DNA of 64,000 nt from contig NC_077228.1 in assembly GCF_027887165.1 (NCBI RefSeq), forward strand, positions 424,469,207 to 424,533,206, in the 5' to 3' direction. The position numbers and the translations under genes are program-made. Positions 1 to 12,111 of this stretch are shown piece by piece. The notes beneath the pieces were generated by a model. The model saw nothing but the letters and a program-made list of their open reading frames with translations, was not told the DNA's origin and ran no database searches. Source of the DNA: Monodelphis domestica. Lineage: Eukaryota > Chordata > Mammalia > Didelphimorphia > Didelphidae. Within the stretch, counting starts at the first letter, position 1. Each line of letters starts with the position of its first letter.

Positions 1-515
1 TCTTGTACTTTGCTCTGGTCTGACACATACACAGATTTTTGTGTTTACTTCCTGCATAGATTTAAGGAAGGACACTGACAAGCTGGAGTATGTTCAATAA
101 GACCATAACCAGGATAATGAGGGAAGTGGAAGCCCACCTTATATAAAATTTGACTGAAGGAACTGAGCACACTTAGCTTAAAGACAACTCAAAGAGAACA
201 TAGCAGCCTTCATACGTTCAAAATCTTGTCATAGAGAAAAGGGATTTTAACTTATTCTACTTGGTTCTAGAGAAAAGAACTAATAATAACAAGTGGAAGC
301 TAAAAAGAGTCTGATGTTGTCAAGGCAAAGGAAAGCTTCCCATAAATTATAGTTATCTAAAAATGGAACCTATTTCCTTGGGAGTGGGTTCTTGGGTCAG
401 TTAACTAATGGAGGCTGTATGACCACTTGTCAACTATATTGTAGAAAGGATTCTTGGTCAGGTACTGTTTAGACTGGATAATTTCTGAGGTCTCCTTCAG
501 TTATGAATTTCTATG
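1..515 (+). repeat. L3/CR1-like LINE 3' end
   Basis: The text reads like the 3' end of an old CR1/L3 LINE. It has the phrase for a 'ggacactgacaagctggag' block near 70, and near 480-515 the ending that describes a reduced 'ggtctccttcagttatgaa' stretch. A second fragment of the same kind is near 53.0-53.4 kb. It is highly diverged and has no open frame. The left edge is cut by the window. The assignment rests on recalled consensus phrases, not on an alignment. Confidence 0.55.
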
Positions 516-1235
516 GGCTCAAGAGAGAGTGGATACGTTAAAGAACACACAAAGTAAAAAGGGGTCCTATATATAACAAAATATCTTTAGAAACATTCTG
601 GTAGCAATAGCAGCAGCAACAACAAAAACAGAAAAAAGAAATCAGTACCTGCCTACCAACTAAGAAATGTTTTAATAAAATGTCCTCTCATCCCACCATT
701 ACTCAATCAGTTGCTAGACTTGGTCAGTTGTATATGCTAACCAACTGGTATACGGGTTTAAGCAAGTCAGTCTAGTTGAAACAATGGAGTGTCTTGGGAA
801 GCAACAGGGAGCCAGACTGGCAAGTGCTCTACTGGTTAGATTAGACCAGCACCATCACCTTGATCATCATCTTGCCCCCAAAGCTTTAATGATATAGTCT
901 AGGGCTCTGAAACCAAAGTCTTAAGGATGGCAATGCTTCTAAGCCCAGTGCCCTCAGCCACCATCTTGGAAAGTAATACCTGTGGAGATGTAGCTTGGTA
1001 ACTTGTTTCTGCAGGTAGTACAGCCACAACCAAATTCTGTTAGCACTGTCAAATGGTTTAAAAGAACTAACAAATGGCTCAACTGAAACTGGAGATGTTT
1101 GTCAATGGAAATGATATTAAAGAAGAGGCCTTACCATCTGATTCACTACTATGCCCTCCCACCCACAGGAATTTTTCATTTGACCTGAAGCTGAAATCTT
1201 CCATATGTCTCAATTAGAGTGTGAACTGCATGAGA
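516..1235. other. intergenic, no gene seen
   Basis: AT-rich sequence without a sustained open frame, RNA gene or clear young repeat. It probably holds diverged old repeat sequence that cannot be classified by eye. Confidence 0.5.
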
Positions 1236-1935
1236 GTAGAGACTAACTTTCCTATTTGTATATCCAGCACTTAATACAAAGCTTTTGCTTAGTCACCTCT
1301 TAATAAAGGCTTTATTCATTCTATTCTCTCTTACTCATATCCACCATTCTAGTTTAGACCCTCACTCATTGCTTCTCTTCTGGATCTTTGAGGTAGCCTC
1401 CTGATTGATATCCTTACATCATCTTTCCCCTCAAATCCCCGAGCACCTACCAATTTTGTATTTCTTAAGTAGAGATTCAATCATTTCATCTCTCCTATTC
1501 TTGGTATCTTCAGACTTCCCATTGGTTCTAAAAATGCCTGGTGCTTAAAGACTTCAACAATCTGGCTACCACTAACCCTTTCAGTCTTATTTCATATTAT
1601 TTCCTATAACAAATCATGTCTGAATTATACTGGCTTGATGGTTGCCCCCTCTGACATGACATTCAATATTTTGCCTCCATACTACTAAAACTGGAACACA
1701 GTTCTCACTTCCACTTTTTGGAATTTCTAATGTTCTTCAACATATAATTCAGGTCCCATCTTCTACATCAGTTTGCTTTCTGATATCCCTCCTTCCCCCA
1801 GATAATATCCATTTTCTCTTGAAATCATTTTGTATATCTCGAGTTAAAGTGTAAGCTTTGAGAGGGTAGAGCTTGTTTCATTTTGTCTGTTTTTAAAATA
1901 GTTATTGTTGAGTTATGCTAAATAAATGAAATGAA
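1236..1935 (+). repeat. L2-like LINE fragments
   Basis: Two L2 3'-end signatures are visible: an 'aactgcatgagagtagaga' block at about 1236-1330 and a second 'taagctttgagagggtaga' block at about 1850-1930 that ends in an AATAAATGAAATGA-type tail. The pyrimidine-rich sequence between them may be more of the same or a separate old repeat. No coding capacity remains. Confidence 0.5.
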
Positions 1936-2451
1936 ATATTACTTTATCATAAGAAGTATCAAATATGAAGAATGCAGGTTAGAAACAAGAAAACTTGCAT
2001 AAAATGATTGGGGGGGGCAATGAAAACAATGGCAACTGAACTTAGATGAAATGGAATGAACAACCTTGATTCCAGAGCAACAGGATGAAATACACATTTT
2101 CTTTTCTTGGTAAAGGGGCATGTAGGTCTGCTGTTGGTTGGTTTGGCTTACTTATTTTTCTTCATTTTAAGGGAATTTGGGGAAGATGACAAATTAAAAA
2201 AAAACAACAATAGCAAAAAAAAGCTTCAATAGAAATGAATTTCTTCAAAAGTGGAGAGGTGAGGAAATGAAGGTTGGAGACCGAGTCTACCCTTTCTAGG
2301 AGCTCATCAGTACTAGTGTGAGGGTAAAAGGAAAGATTGGTGTATGAGACCAGGAAACTTAATCATGTTTGTAGGCTATGGGGAAAGAATCACACAAAGG
2401 GAGAAACAGAAGCTATATTAAAAAAGAATGGCAAATAACCACTGCCATAGA
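1936..2451. other. intergenic, no gene seen
   Basis: Purine-rich and AT-rich sequence with short A-runs and a G-run near 2011. A 60-codon minus-strand frame here has no recognisable domain and is treated as chance. Confidence 0.5.
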
Positions 2452-2705
2452 AGGAACAGATGGAGTCTGAATGCAGATTGAAATATACCATTCTTCATTT
2501 TATTTCTTCCATGAATTTTTCTCTAGTGTAAGCATTATGTATATTCCACAACATGAGGAACATGGGAATATGTATTATGATAATATACATACAACATATA
2601 TCATATTACCTGCCTTCTTGGGGAGGGGGGGAGGGAGAGAACATGGACTGCAAAAGTCAGAAAACACATGAAAAATTTTATCAATATACTATCTGGAAAA
2701 ACAAC
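2452..2705 (+). repeat. L1 3' UTR fragment (marsupial type)
   Basis: The stretch begins with the 'gagtctgaatgcagattga' phrase of the marsupial L1 3' UTR and later shows the G-rich 'gggaggggggagggagaga' polypurine block near 2620-2640. Only the 3' UTR is present, so this is a 5'-truncated insertion. A 66-codon frame inside it is incidental. Confidence 0.55.
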
Positions 2706-2733
2706 TTTTAATGGATGAAATTAGGTCAACCCT

Positions 2734-2895
2734 GGGGCAGCTAGGTGGTACAGTGGATAGAGTGCTGGGGTTGGAGTCAGGACTCATCTTTCTGAGTTCA
2801 AATCTGGTCTCAGGTTTACTAGCTATGCGAACCCAGGCAAGTCACTTAACCCTGTTTGCCTCATTTCTCTCATCTGTAAAATGAATAGGAAAATA
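2734..2895 (+). repeat. MAR1-type tRNA-derived SINE
   Basis: It begins with the tRNA-like head 'ggggcagctaggtggtaca', followed by a 'gttcaaat' box-B-like element, the 'caagtcacttaaccctg' core, and an ending 'catctgtaaaatgaa'. This is the standard order of the marsupial CORE-SINE MAR1. It is truncated before the usual 3' tail. Confidence 0.8.
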
Positions 2896-4385
2896 GGTCA
2901 ACCCCTTCACTTGTGTCTTTGATCCATTTACTCCTATTTTCAATCAATCAATCACAACCAATAAACATTTACCAAGAGACTACAATATACCTTGTTCTTT
3001 CTCTAATTTTAAACTGCTTTTATCTACTGATTCCTTCTTTAATGCCAATAAAAATGCTCAAGGCCCTTATATCCTTAAAAAAAAAAAAACTTTCACTCAC
3101 TCTACTATTCCAAACTATATTTTTCTTCCTTTTTACACCCAAATTCCACTAAGAAGTCATCTACTTTGCTTTCTTCCTCTTCCTGTCTTCTTACTCACTT
3201 CTCATATCATTACAATATGGTTTCCAGTCCCACCATTCAACTGAAACTCTCCCAGATTGCTAGTTATCTCAACTGCTAAATCTTATGATCAGTGCTCATC
3301 TTCCTTGATCCCTTTCTGCAGTATTCCATAGCATTAAATGCTCTCTCTGCCTTGGGAATTCATGACACTGCTGTGGTGTTTTTACTTCCTTAATTCAGCC
3401 TTCTCAATCTCCATCGTTTAAATATTCCTCAAGGAGTTAAACTTCTTTTCTCTCTACATTCTCTCACTTGATAATTGAACTCATTGGACCTGATAAGTTC
3501 ATCTTTATTTCCATGACTTCTAAATCTGTATAATATAGTTTTAATCTCTCCCTTGGGCTCTCATTCCAAATCTCTAGCTGCAAAGCGTTGGACATCTCTA
3601 ACTAGATGTACCATAGGCAGCTATCTTGTTTGAAAGAGATCTCCTGATCTCCTCTCATCCCTCACCCTCACCTAATCAATTTAGACACTTCTCTTCCCAT
3701 TTTTCATTGCTTAGGCTCAATGTCAAAATCATTCTTGAATCTTTCCTTGACCCAATCATATCACTTTCTTGATAAGTCTTGTTCATTCAATATTTTTCTT
3801 TCATATTTGTTCTTTTGTCTCCATTCACATGATCACAAATCTAGTTCAAGACTTCATCACTTCTTGGATTATTATAATATTTTCCTAATTACACTGCTTC
3901 TTTTTAATATTTCCTGTCTTGATGCAGCTGCCAAAATGATTTCCCTAAAGCACCAGTCAGCCAGAACACATCACTTGCCTGTTCAAAAGCAATCAATGGC
4001 TCCTTGCTGCCTCCAAAATAAAATCATTGTTTAGCTTTTAAAGCTTTACACAATGTGTCTTTATAACACCTAAGTACTTTTCATTCTCCCTACTTTGCAT
4101 TCTATCTCCTGCTTCTATATCTTTGAAGAGATATCCTGCATGGATGTACTTCCTTCACACCTTTCTAGACAAGTTTGCCATGTTCCACTTCCTATGGAAA
4201 GTTTTTCCTGATCTCCCTAGTAATGCTCTGTTGCAACTCAAATCATCATGTATATACCTATTTGTTTATGCCTTTTGGCCTTCCATTAGATGCTTCCTGA
4301 GTGGTACCCCCCCCCCACTCTTTTTGTCTTTATTTCCCCGGTTATGTGCACATGATAGGTATTTAATAAATGTTGGATTGGAATG
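2896..4385 (+). repeat. old pyrimidine-rich interspersed repeat
   Basis: About 1.4 kb of C/T-rich text containing phrases typical of an ancient mammalian interspersed repeat, for example 'caatggctccttgctgcctc' near 3990 and 'cctccaaaataaaatc' after it. It includes a C-run at about 4309 and ends with an L2-like 'ggtatttaataaatgttgga' near 4359. Frames of 79 to 104 codons in it look like pyrimidine-bias chance frames. I cannot name the family. Confidence 0.35.
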
Positions 4386-4507
4386 GCAAGGCAAAGGACC
4401 AAGAGATTGTAATGTAAGTAAATGAGCAAAGTGGCTACTAGATCAAAATAGCCATAAAAAATGAGAACAGAGCAAGGTTGATAAAATGATGAGAGGCTAA
4501 ATTAAGG

Positions 4508-4571
4508 GAATGAAGTTAAACTGATTCATTTGGGGAAAGTAAATACATTAGGAAAAAATGGAAGGGCAAAA
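4508..4571 (+). repeat. 64-bp direct repeat, left copy
   Basis: It is nearly identical (about 59 of 64 positions, including one single-base indel) to 6782-6845, in the same orientation. The two copies flank a minus-strand ERV block, and the right copy starts exactly where the LTR ends. See the matching finding. Confidence 0.75.
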
Positions 4572-6238
4572 AAAAAAAAGAATGTTTTGATTTGATTTGT
4601 ACTTTTTTCCTATGTGGTTACTATACAGCCTTTCTCTGAGTCTCTTATCTCTGTTGCTATATGAGAAATGATTTCCTTAACTTCTGCATCTAGCTGTTTT
4701 ACTTGTCTCTTCTTGTCTCTTGATTTATTGCATTTGCTATCACTCACAGATTCACTTTCTCATATTGAATTCTCACTATTCCTTCTATCTCCATGTACTA
4801 AACTACATACATTATAAACCTGGCTTCATAATTCTCTCCTAACTGTCAGAATATTTTGGTTTAGCTCCTGATTTAATAGCCTGTGCATTTCCTCTAAATC
4901 AGTTGCCTGTTGTGTGGATTTTAGCTTACAATGAGAACAGCAAGTGGAATTTTGCTTTCTGTGTCTTGCTATGTGCCTTTATTGTTATTTACATCATATT
5001 TCTTTTTCAGAAAAGTCTTTGATCAGGTATCCTTTCTTATGGCAGAAAAAAAAAATACTGTCTAGTTTCTCTCTGTACTGTTTTTGGTTTGTAAGCAGGT
5101 TTTGTGTAAGTTCTAACAGTATTCAGCTTCTTGATTTCCTCAATCTCCTTGTCTCTTAAATTTTTCTGTTTCCTCTAATTTTTCTTTTAAATCTTGCAAC
5201 TGTTAACTTTGCTCTGTATGATTTTCATGAAGGTAAGTTGCAGTTTCACGTAATTCGATCAGACTCACAGTATCATACTTTGGAAAGTAATGTCTGAAAA
5301 AGTTCTTTAAGTGAGGTGTGCAACCTTTCAAAAACTGTCTCCTCACGTGATTTATAGACTCATCAGTATTTGCCTCTAAACCCATAATTGATTCAGCCAT
5401 TTTAGAGAGGAGATCTATAAATGAAGCTGGATGTTCCCCTTTATTTTGCATTAGTTTGCCAAATCTTGCCCATGCATTAGGCTTTGATCAACAGAGCTTA
5501 ATAGCTTGGAGCAAGTCTTCCCTACATTTCCTTAAGTAGATAATGCTGGTGGGATTAGCAAAATCAAGGTCTTCCCTTTGCTCCTCCATGAGCCAACTAG
5601 TCAGGTTGTTTTCTGACCTAGTCTTTTCAATGAATTGGTGATGCTCACGGGGGCTGAACAGTTCAGACAAGAGAAATTCCACATCTTGGAAATCTGGATC
5701 AAAAATTCGGAAAGTACATTTGAGTTCTTTCTGCATCTTATAGGGTTGATCAATAAATTTTGGAACTCATTTCTTCAGGGAATCAAGCTCCTGGGTTGTA
5801 AACTGTCTATGCACTTTTGAATGTAACACACCAGTTGTACTTGATAACTTGGTAACATCTTTTAGTGGAAAAACTTTTTCAGGTTCACTATCAGACTTAG
5901 TGTCCTTGTCACTGTCATTTCCCTATGCATTAGCCTTTACTTTCTTTGTCTTTCTTTCTCTTTGGGTGCACTATCAGTCTGGCCATTGATCTTGTCCCTA
6001 ATCTGGTCTAGCCAGAGGACAGTGTCTTTTTGGAATGGCCACTGTAGTATGAACATCGTGGTGTTGCCAAGGTATTCCACTGAATCTACAATCATGGCAG
6101 TCATTTTACTGTATAGGATGTTATAAATCTAATAAGACATAATGGCTGCCAGCACAACTACCCCACAGAGTACTTGTTTGAACATCTTGCTGTTTGTTGT
6201 TAGAGATTGTAAAGTCCAATCAGTCTGAGGTGCCAAAT
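4572..6238 (-). mobile_element. ERV internal region with gag remnant
   Basis: This minus-strand block lies between an LTR (on its 5' side) and the left copy of the 64-bp direct repeat. Two adjacent minus-strand open stretches, 5488-5736 and 5203-5451, occupy the region expected for the capsid part of gag, and they are separated by a stop and a short gap. Their spacing and residues resemble gammaretrovirus-like capsid: a 'FQDVEFLLSEL' segment, then a 'KPNAWARF' stretch, then a 'PASFIDLLSKM' helix. The rest of the internal region is degenerate, and no pol or env is recognisable. The 3' LTR is missing. It is an inactive fossil. The class call (ERV1-like) is inferred from these capsid features. 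Confidence 0.6.
5203..5736 (-). pseudogene. broken retroviral gag (capsid region)
   Basis: Two 82-codon minus-strand frames (5488-5736 upstream and 5203-5451 downstream) cover what looks like the capsid portion of a gag polyprotein. A stop codon just after a cysteine ends the first, and the second opens about 12 codons later. Hydrophobic heptad-like helices and the PASF-type helix agree with gammaretroviral-like capsid. Sequence 5' of 5736 (matrix side) is scrambled. In a living provirus this protein would form the particle core; here it is truncated and interrupted, so no product is expected. Confidence 0.55.
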
Positions 6239-6781
6239 TGTAATAGATAATATTGGAGGGGGTATATTTGATACAGGTAGTTATCTTTTTTGCCTACCCT
6301 CCTTCTGTATCTCCCTTCCTCCCTCTTCCAGCCTCTTCTTCAGCTTCTCTCTTTTTCTCCTTCCCCCTTCTTCTTCAGCCTCCTTCTAAGTCACTCAGGG
6401 TGAGTTATGATGTTTCAGAGGAAATACTCTTTTCTCTTCTTTACCTCAAGTAAAGGTTTATTGGGGAAAACAGGAAAGGGTAGAGAATGGAGGTAAGAAG
6501 GTTGGAGGTTTCTCTATTATCTACATTGAGTCTTAGGTTGAAGGATATTGAGAGAAATGGCAATTCAGTCACAACCCAGTTTCTTCCTTCAAAATCACCA
6601 CCATCAACCAAGAAGCCCAGAAATCAAGTCAGCAGTTGGCTCTTGCCTTCAACTATTTCCCAGTAACATTCCAAATGGAATCTTCCTTTGATTGACAGCT
6701 GATCAACCTCCATCAACCTTCTTGTCTTGCTGCATATTTTCCCTCTGGCTTTTTGTATGCTTTCCCAATTCCTCTTTCACA
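6239..6781 (-). mobile_element. LTR of the minus-strand ERV
   Basis: Read on the minus strand it starts TGTGAAAGAG (at 6781) and ends in TATCTATTACA (at 6239), giving TG...CA ends and a length of 543 bp. The minus strand also carries an AATAAACC polyadenylation signal, seen on the plus strand as 'ggtttattgg' near 6456. Directly 3' of it on the minus strand is ATTTGGCACCTCAGACTG, placed like a primer-binding site. This makes it the 5' LTR of the gag-bearing block to its left. Confidence 0.6.
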
Positions 6782-6845
6782 GAATGAAGGTTAAACTGAT
6801 TCATTTGGGGAAAGTAACTACATTGGGAAAAAATGAAAGGGTAAA
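6782..6845 (+). repeat. 64-bp direct repeat, right copy
   Basis: Right copy of the repeat at 4508-4571. It abuts the LTR edge (TGTG on the minus strand) without any spacer, which is how a target-site duplication would sit. Confidence 0.75.
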
Positions 6846-8298
6846 TGGACAGTAAGTAGTTAGAAAATTTCAGAGTTCAAGTTCTTTGAAGTTTTTCAGT
6901 GATGGGATCTAAAATATGATGACCCTGATGGGTAGATGAAGTTGAAGAGACAGAAGACTAAGAAGTTAAAGAAACTAAGAACCAAGAATTAGGATTATTA
7001 ACATAGATACTAAAGTCTGAAAGGCAGAGAACAATGGAGAGAATAATGGAGAATAAGTCTAAGTATCAGGGTGGTAAAATTAGAAGAGATCCTGCAAGTC
7101 ATATGACAATAGCAAAGATTCAGAGAGCCTGCATGAACTTCAGGAGGAAAGGCTAGGTGATAATAAACATATTTTGTAGAAGTACCATCATTTGAGTTTG
7201 TGACCACGTAAGCAAGGCTTAATTCCCATTGTTGAGGCTGCTGGAAACGCCTTATCAATTTTTATTTCCACTTTGTCTTTTAGTGCTAGAGAGAATAGCA
7301 ATTAGTTAATTGCCTGTCTAATTATGAGTAAAGAAATCCCAAACTTGCCACTCAGATTTCCTAGTTCAACTTATTCTCTTCGCCTTGACCAATCTAATTG
7401 TTTCCTGTCAGGCCTCGAACTAAGGGGGGGAAGTAGAAAGTAAAAAAAGGACTGCCAACAGGAATATTAAGAACTCTAGGGAAAGTCAAGACTCAATTAC
7501 ATGCCAGGAGATGGAAGGAATTAAGAGGAAGAGATTGAAGATGAGAGAAAAAGATAGGAAGGGTTCGGAGGAAAATCAAAGTATATAAATGATAGGTTCT
7601 ATCTAGTCTCCTGGTTCAGGGATATTCCCATTCACCTGGGGAATCTCAGGGAAAGGTTGACTTGGGTGGAAAATATGTATCTTATACATGGTTTCTTTTC
7701 CCATGAATTAGTAGCCATTATAGAGCACATATCTCTCAATTTGAATTCTTAAAAACGTCTAGTCTCACCTAGAGAATCTGGAACAATTATAATCAATTCT
7801 CTTTTCATATCATTAGGCAAACTGTTCAATTTTTTTCTTCATTCTCTCCCATACTGCAATCAGAAGGGATGAGGCTGGAGTTTCTTGCTTCTGAATATGG
7901 GATCAAATTATTTACATGCAATTCTCATGGCTCCAAATTTTGGATTACTTCCTTTGTGAAAGGCCTCATGCTCTTCTACAAAAATCTCATTTTCAAAGTG
8001 AATTTTTCAATTAAGTCCAGAGCTCCAGAACAACAACTCTGTTAGAATGACAAGTGGTATCCTTGAGTTTTCTTTGTATTTGTAGCACTTAGCACAGTGC
8101 CTATCCCATATCAGGTGCTTCACAAATAAGGGATGATTGAGATCTATTTTGTATTCCCAGGGAATACAAATAATAAATTTGGTTCTTTAGAGTTCTTGGG
8201 AGTTTTTTGTTGTTGATTATGGAGACATTAATAGTATACATATGTCCCAGGATACTAAGAAAATACAAAAGGATACAAAAGTTATACATCAAATTCAA
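6846..8298. other. intergenic, old repeat fragments only
   Basis: No gene is seen. An L2-like 3' end ('gcacttagcacagtgcctat') lies at about 8060-8140. An 11-bp perfect inverted repeat with a single-base loop is at 8148-8170. A minus-strand frame at 7010-7258 (82 codons) shows no domain and is taken as chance. Confidence 0.5.
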
Positions 8299-8304
8299 TT
8301 TATT
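8299..8304 (-). terminator. distal polyadenylation signal candidate for FBXO30
   Basis: AATAAA on the minus strand (plus-strand tttatt), lying 6.6 kb beyond the FBXO30 stop. No strong GU-rich element is visible just past it, so this is only a candidate for a long 3' UTR form. Confidence 0.2.
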
Positions 8305-11300
8305 AAACTATTTTTACCCAATAACATTTGAATTTGCTACTTTAAAAAGAAAGCAAAAGTACAAAACTGTAAAACTCTTAAAATTACATTAAAAAGCATT
8401 TTAAAAAACAGTTCTTTAAATTTGATTAAGAGATGTGGCATAAGAAAAAGTTAACATGCAAAAAGGGTGGAAAATGAACATTGATAAAAACAAGTTATTC
8501 CTATAAGCTACATTAAATGTAGAGAAACTGAATTACATCTTGACTGACATTGTTCTAAGCAGTATTTCTGTGGAGTACTAGAACAAAAAATACATGTGTG
8601 TACATACACACATATATAAAATAAATTAACTTGTCAAGATGCTAACAAATTCTAAATTTTGACTTGAATATTGCACCTTTATCTTCAGGAAAAATCAAGT
8701 TACCATTTCATATCAAGAAATAAAAAGGAGGAAGAACAAGCTGAATATAGTTGTACTGCAATTATCTTTTGTAATTCAATTCAAACATTGAAATACAAAT
8801 AATTAAGTTTTCCAATTATCATGCCATATGGTATAATTTTCAACAAATTTTTAAAGCTACATATAAAGTCATGAGTGAATTTTCAAATTCTTAACCTCTT
8901 AAGCATACATCATATATGAATATGCAACTACTGTCATAACAAAACTGCAGGCATGATATGGAAGAACTGCATTCTTTCTTTAGCTTGAGTTTTTTCTTTA
9001 CCTCTTTTCTTCCATAAGACTGGCAACAAAATAATTATAAATAAGTCATTTGGCAATTCTGAATTTCAAAAGAAATGTGCTTATGCTCAGTTGCTAATAT
9101 GATTTCCATAATAAATTGAAGACTGGAAAACAGTTGGCAAATGTTTTCTGATTGTTTTGGTGAAACATTTAGTTATATCAGCTTCTCTAAATTTGCTGTT
9201 TGTTTTTTAACGGGCCTGCATATTATTTCAAATTGAAGAGGATATAAAGTCTGGCAAAACTAAAACTTAATCAGTGATGAATAACTAGCTCCTGTGTACT
9301 CCTTGTAGTGCCTGAAATATCCTGTTATTGTGCTACAGGTAGAAATTTTAGTCTGGTCAACACTAGAAAACCAGTTGATTGCCCAATTGAAGTTCCTTGA
9401 CCATTATGTTAAGTCTTTAATCATATTATCAGATGGTTGATATGTAATAAATGATCTAAGTACCATAAAAAGGTAATAACCTCCTGGGCAAAATGGAGGC
9501 TAGAACAGAGCTGACAGAGAAAAGAGGGAACAGAGAAAAGCTGAAGATCCTGTCTTTTCCTTCTTTGATCACCAAATTATTTGTTAGAAAGAAATGACTG
9601 CCAACCGCTCTAAATTCACACAACTGTAAATCAGAAATTGTACTTCTTTTATACTACTCTAATTACTTGCTAAAAATCCATCTCCTTATTTTCAGTAAAT
9701 CCTCTATGGTCTTAAGACCAAAACTCCCTTAAAATTACCCTGTTTTAAAGGACTTTTTGAAAAAACATTTCAGGGATTTATTCAAGTATGTAATAAAAAA
9801 ATCTCAGTAGTTGTCTTCAGTGGAGCTGGATCAATTCAACACTGTAAAATGTCTAAGTTTTTATAGAATTTGTCAAAGTGATATTCTACATGCAGAACTA
9901 CAACCCTATTTTAGATCATTTTTGGTATAATAAACAGGTAAGAATAATTTGCAATTAGCAGGTTTATCGTTTACAAGCAAATACCTACTAAAGTAGTCTT
10001 ATGAACAGGTTCTATATTTTTCATCTTTATATCCAATCAATTTTCATAGGAAACATTATCCCCCACCCCATTAGTGTGTGTGTATGTGTGTGGGAGGAAT
10101 CACTTCTGCATTAGCATGTAGAAAATATAACATTCCAGTGTAATGAGGTTTTACAGTCCACATAAAACATATGTTTGCTTAATGACCTAGTCCTTGGTTC
10201 ATTACTATATTAATGTAAAATTGTCTTCCATAGCAAACACGAAGCAATACAAATGCATATTCACTTTGAAACATCTCAGTATTTAATGATGTAGATCTTT
10301 TCTTAAAACCTATTTATATTAAGGAAGAGGGATAATTTTACACTTTCTTTTATGCATTTAAAGGGTAAGTGAACAATGAAATAAAAGAAAACAATAATAG
10401 GAAACAACAAATTAAGATTTATCAGGCAGTCTTGGCCCATACAACGTGAGGTCATACATACAAGTAAATAAAATTTTTCACAACTACATTTAGGATAAAG
10501 TGGGTGAAAAAACCTACCAAATGCCCAACAGTTTATAATGAATATGAGTTTCAGAAACCAGTAGATTACACTTACCATACACCATCTTTTCTTCTTTAAA
10601 AAAGACTGCTTTCTTAATCTCCCCTCCCCCATATACTTGTGCTATTTAAAGGAAAAACATACCATTTCCAACAAGTTCCCAGCACCCAAATGTGTCTTCC
10701 TGGCCTACCTGTACCATAAAATAGAGATGAGCCAGAAGTCTGGTTGCATATTATTTCCAACTTTGTTCAACACTCATTTCCCAACCTCCTTTGGACATTT
10801 GTTTTCACATCTTTAAAACTGGAGTGTTGTGAAGAATTTATAAATTATTTGGAGCTTCTAAATTCCTACATGTCACTATAAGCAATTGAATAAATGTTGA
10901 CTCAAAACGGGAATTATCTTTATATAAATAGCTGATATTTCATATGGGTCAACTATTTTAAGTTTGTCCACATTAAATCTAATTGTAAATATGTAAGAAG
11001 CAATCATATCCTTTCTAATTTGCACATTAAAAATTTCTAGCATACTAAGACATATTAATATTTGTGTAATGATTAAAAAAGGGAAAATCTATCTAACTAG
11101 TTAATATTCGTTTTCTAGTTCTAGATGGTGAAAAGTAGGGATTATCTTTAAGGAGCAGCATCCAAAAATACAGGTAGTCAGTTATATTAGAGTTTGAATT
11201 TTCCCTTAATTCTAGTCATGAATAATTCTATTCTAGGGATAGAGAAATACATAGTTTCATCTTTTTTTATTTCCATATGTTTTATTTTCAATCACCAGAT

Positions 11301-12105
11301 CCTTGCATTTAAATAAGAGAATTATAGGTAATTTAAACAATTTGAAATATTCACACAGGTCATTCTTAATTTCATAAAATTTCATAAAAGACTTTTCAGG
11401 TTAAGGACCACACCAGATGAAATTGAACATCTAATACAATGTGTGTTTGCAAGTATTTTATTTTGGATCAGCATACCTAATCCAAATACATTTTGTGTTG
11501 TGTTTTGAAGATAGAAGTCTTATTACAAGTAAAGTCTTTGAAATTAAAAAATCAGTGACCTCTCTGGTTCCAAATGTAAACAGATTAAGATGAAAAAGAG
11601 AACCAGTACAAGACCCAAGATAATAGTCTATCCTGCTAAAGACTCCAAATCTCAATCTTAATAAAAGTCTCTCTCATTAGGTCTTTAGTTATTAATAAGA
11701 TACCTACTCTTTTTCTTTAACTACCAATAGTCACCTTTTTCCTTTTTAGGATTAATTCAGTCTTTTGCTTCCTTTTAAAATTTTTATAGATGCTAAAATC
11801 TTGAGGTAGAAACCCCCATACCCTACCAAATACCATGTGAAATTTTAGTTGTAAAGTGAATGTTGTATGTACATTCACATGGGATCAATGAATTAAATTA
11901 TACAGCAATTTATTTTCTCCAAAGGAAATATTACAAAGTACACACCCAAATCAAGATAGCACTTAATTTGAGTTGTGTAAATAAGTCCATTTTAATTAAA
12001 AAGGGCAATTAACCATAAATGCACAGGAATATAATCAATCATCACATGGACTTAAACTGCTAAGACAATAAACTGCTAAGACACTGCCCTACACTACACT
12101 ATCAT

Positions 12106-12111
12106 TTTATT
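12106..12111 (-). terminator. proximal polyadenylation signal candidate for FBXO30
   Basis: A minus-strand AATAAA that would give a 3' UTR of about 2.8 kb. Other AATAAA hexamers lie nearer the stop, for example near 14598, and the true site cannot be chosen from sequence alone. Confidence 0.25.

Noticed and set aside
2734..2800. tRNA-gene-like sequence at SINE heads (also at 21324, 27656, 43602, 62835)
   Set aside because: These are the tRNA-derived heads of MAR1 and WSINE1 SINEs, followed by SINE bodies and not by mature tRNA ends.
8148..8170. 11-bp inverted repeat with a TTCCCAGGGAA centre, resembling a STAT-type site
   Set aside because: Short and isolated, at the edge of an L2 fragment, with no supporting context for a regulatory role.
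10303..10632. A 109-codon minus-strand frame
   Set aside because: Lies in the AT-rich FBXO30 downstream region, no recognisable motif; chance is sufficient.
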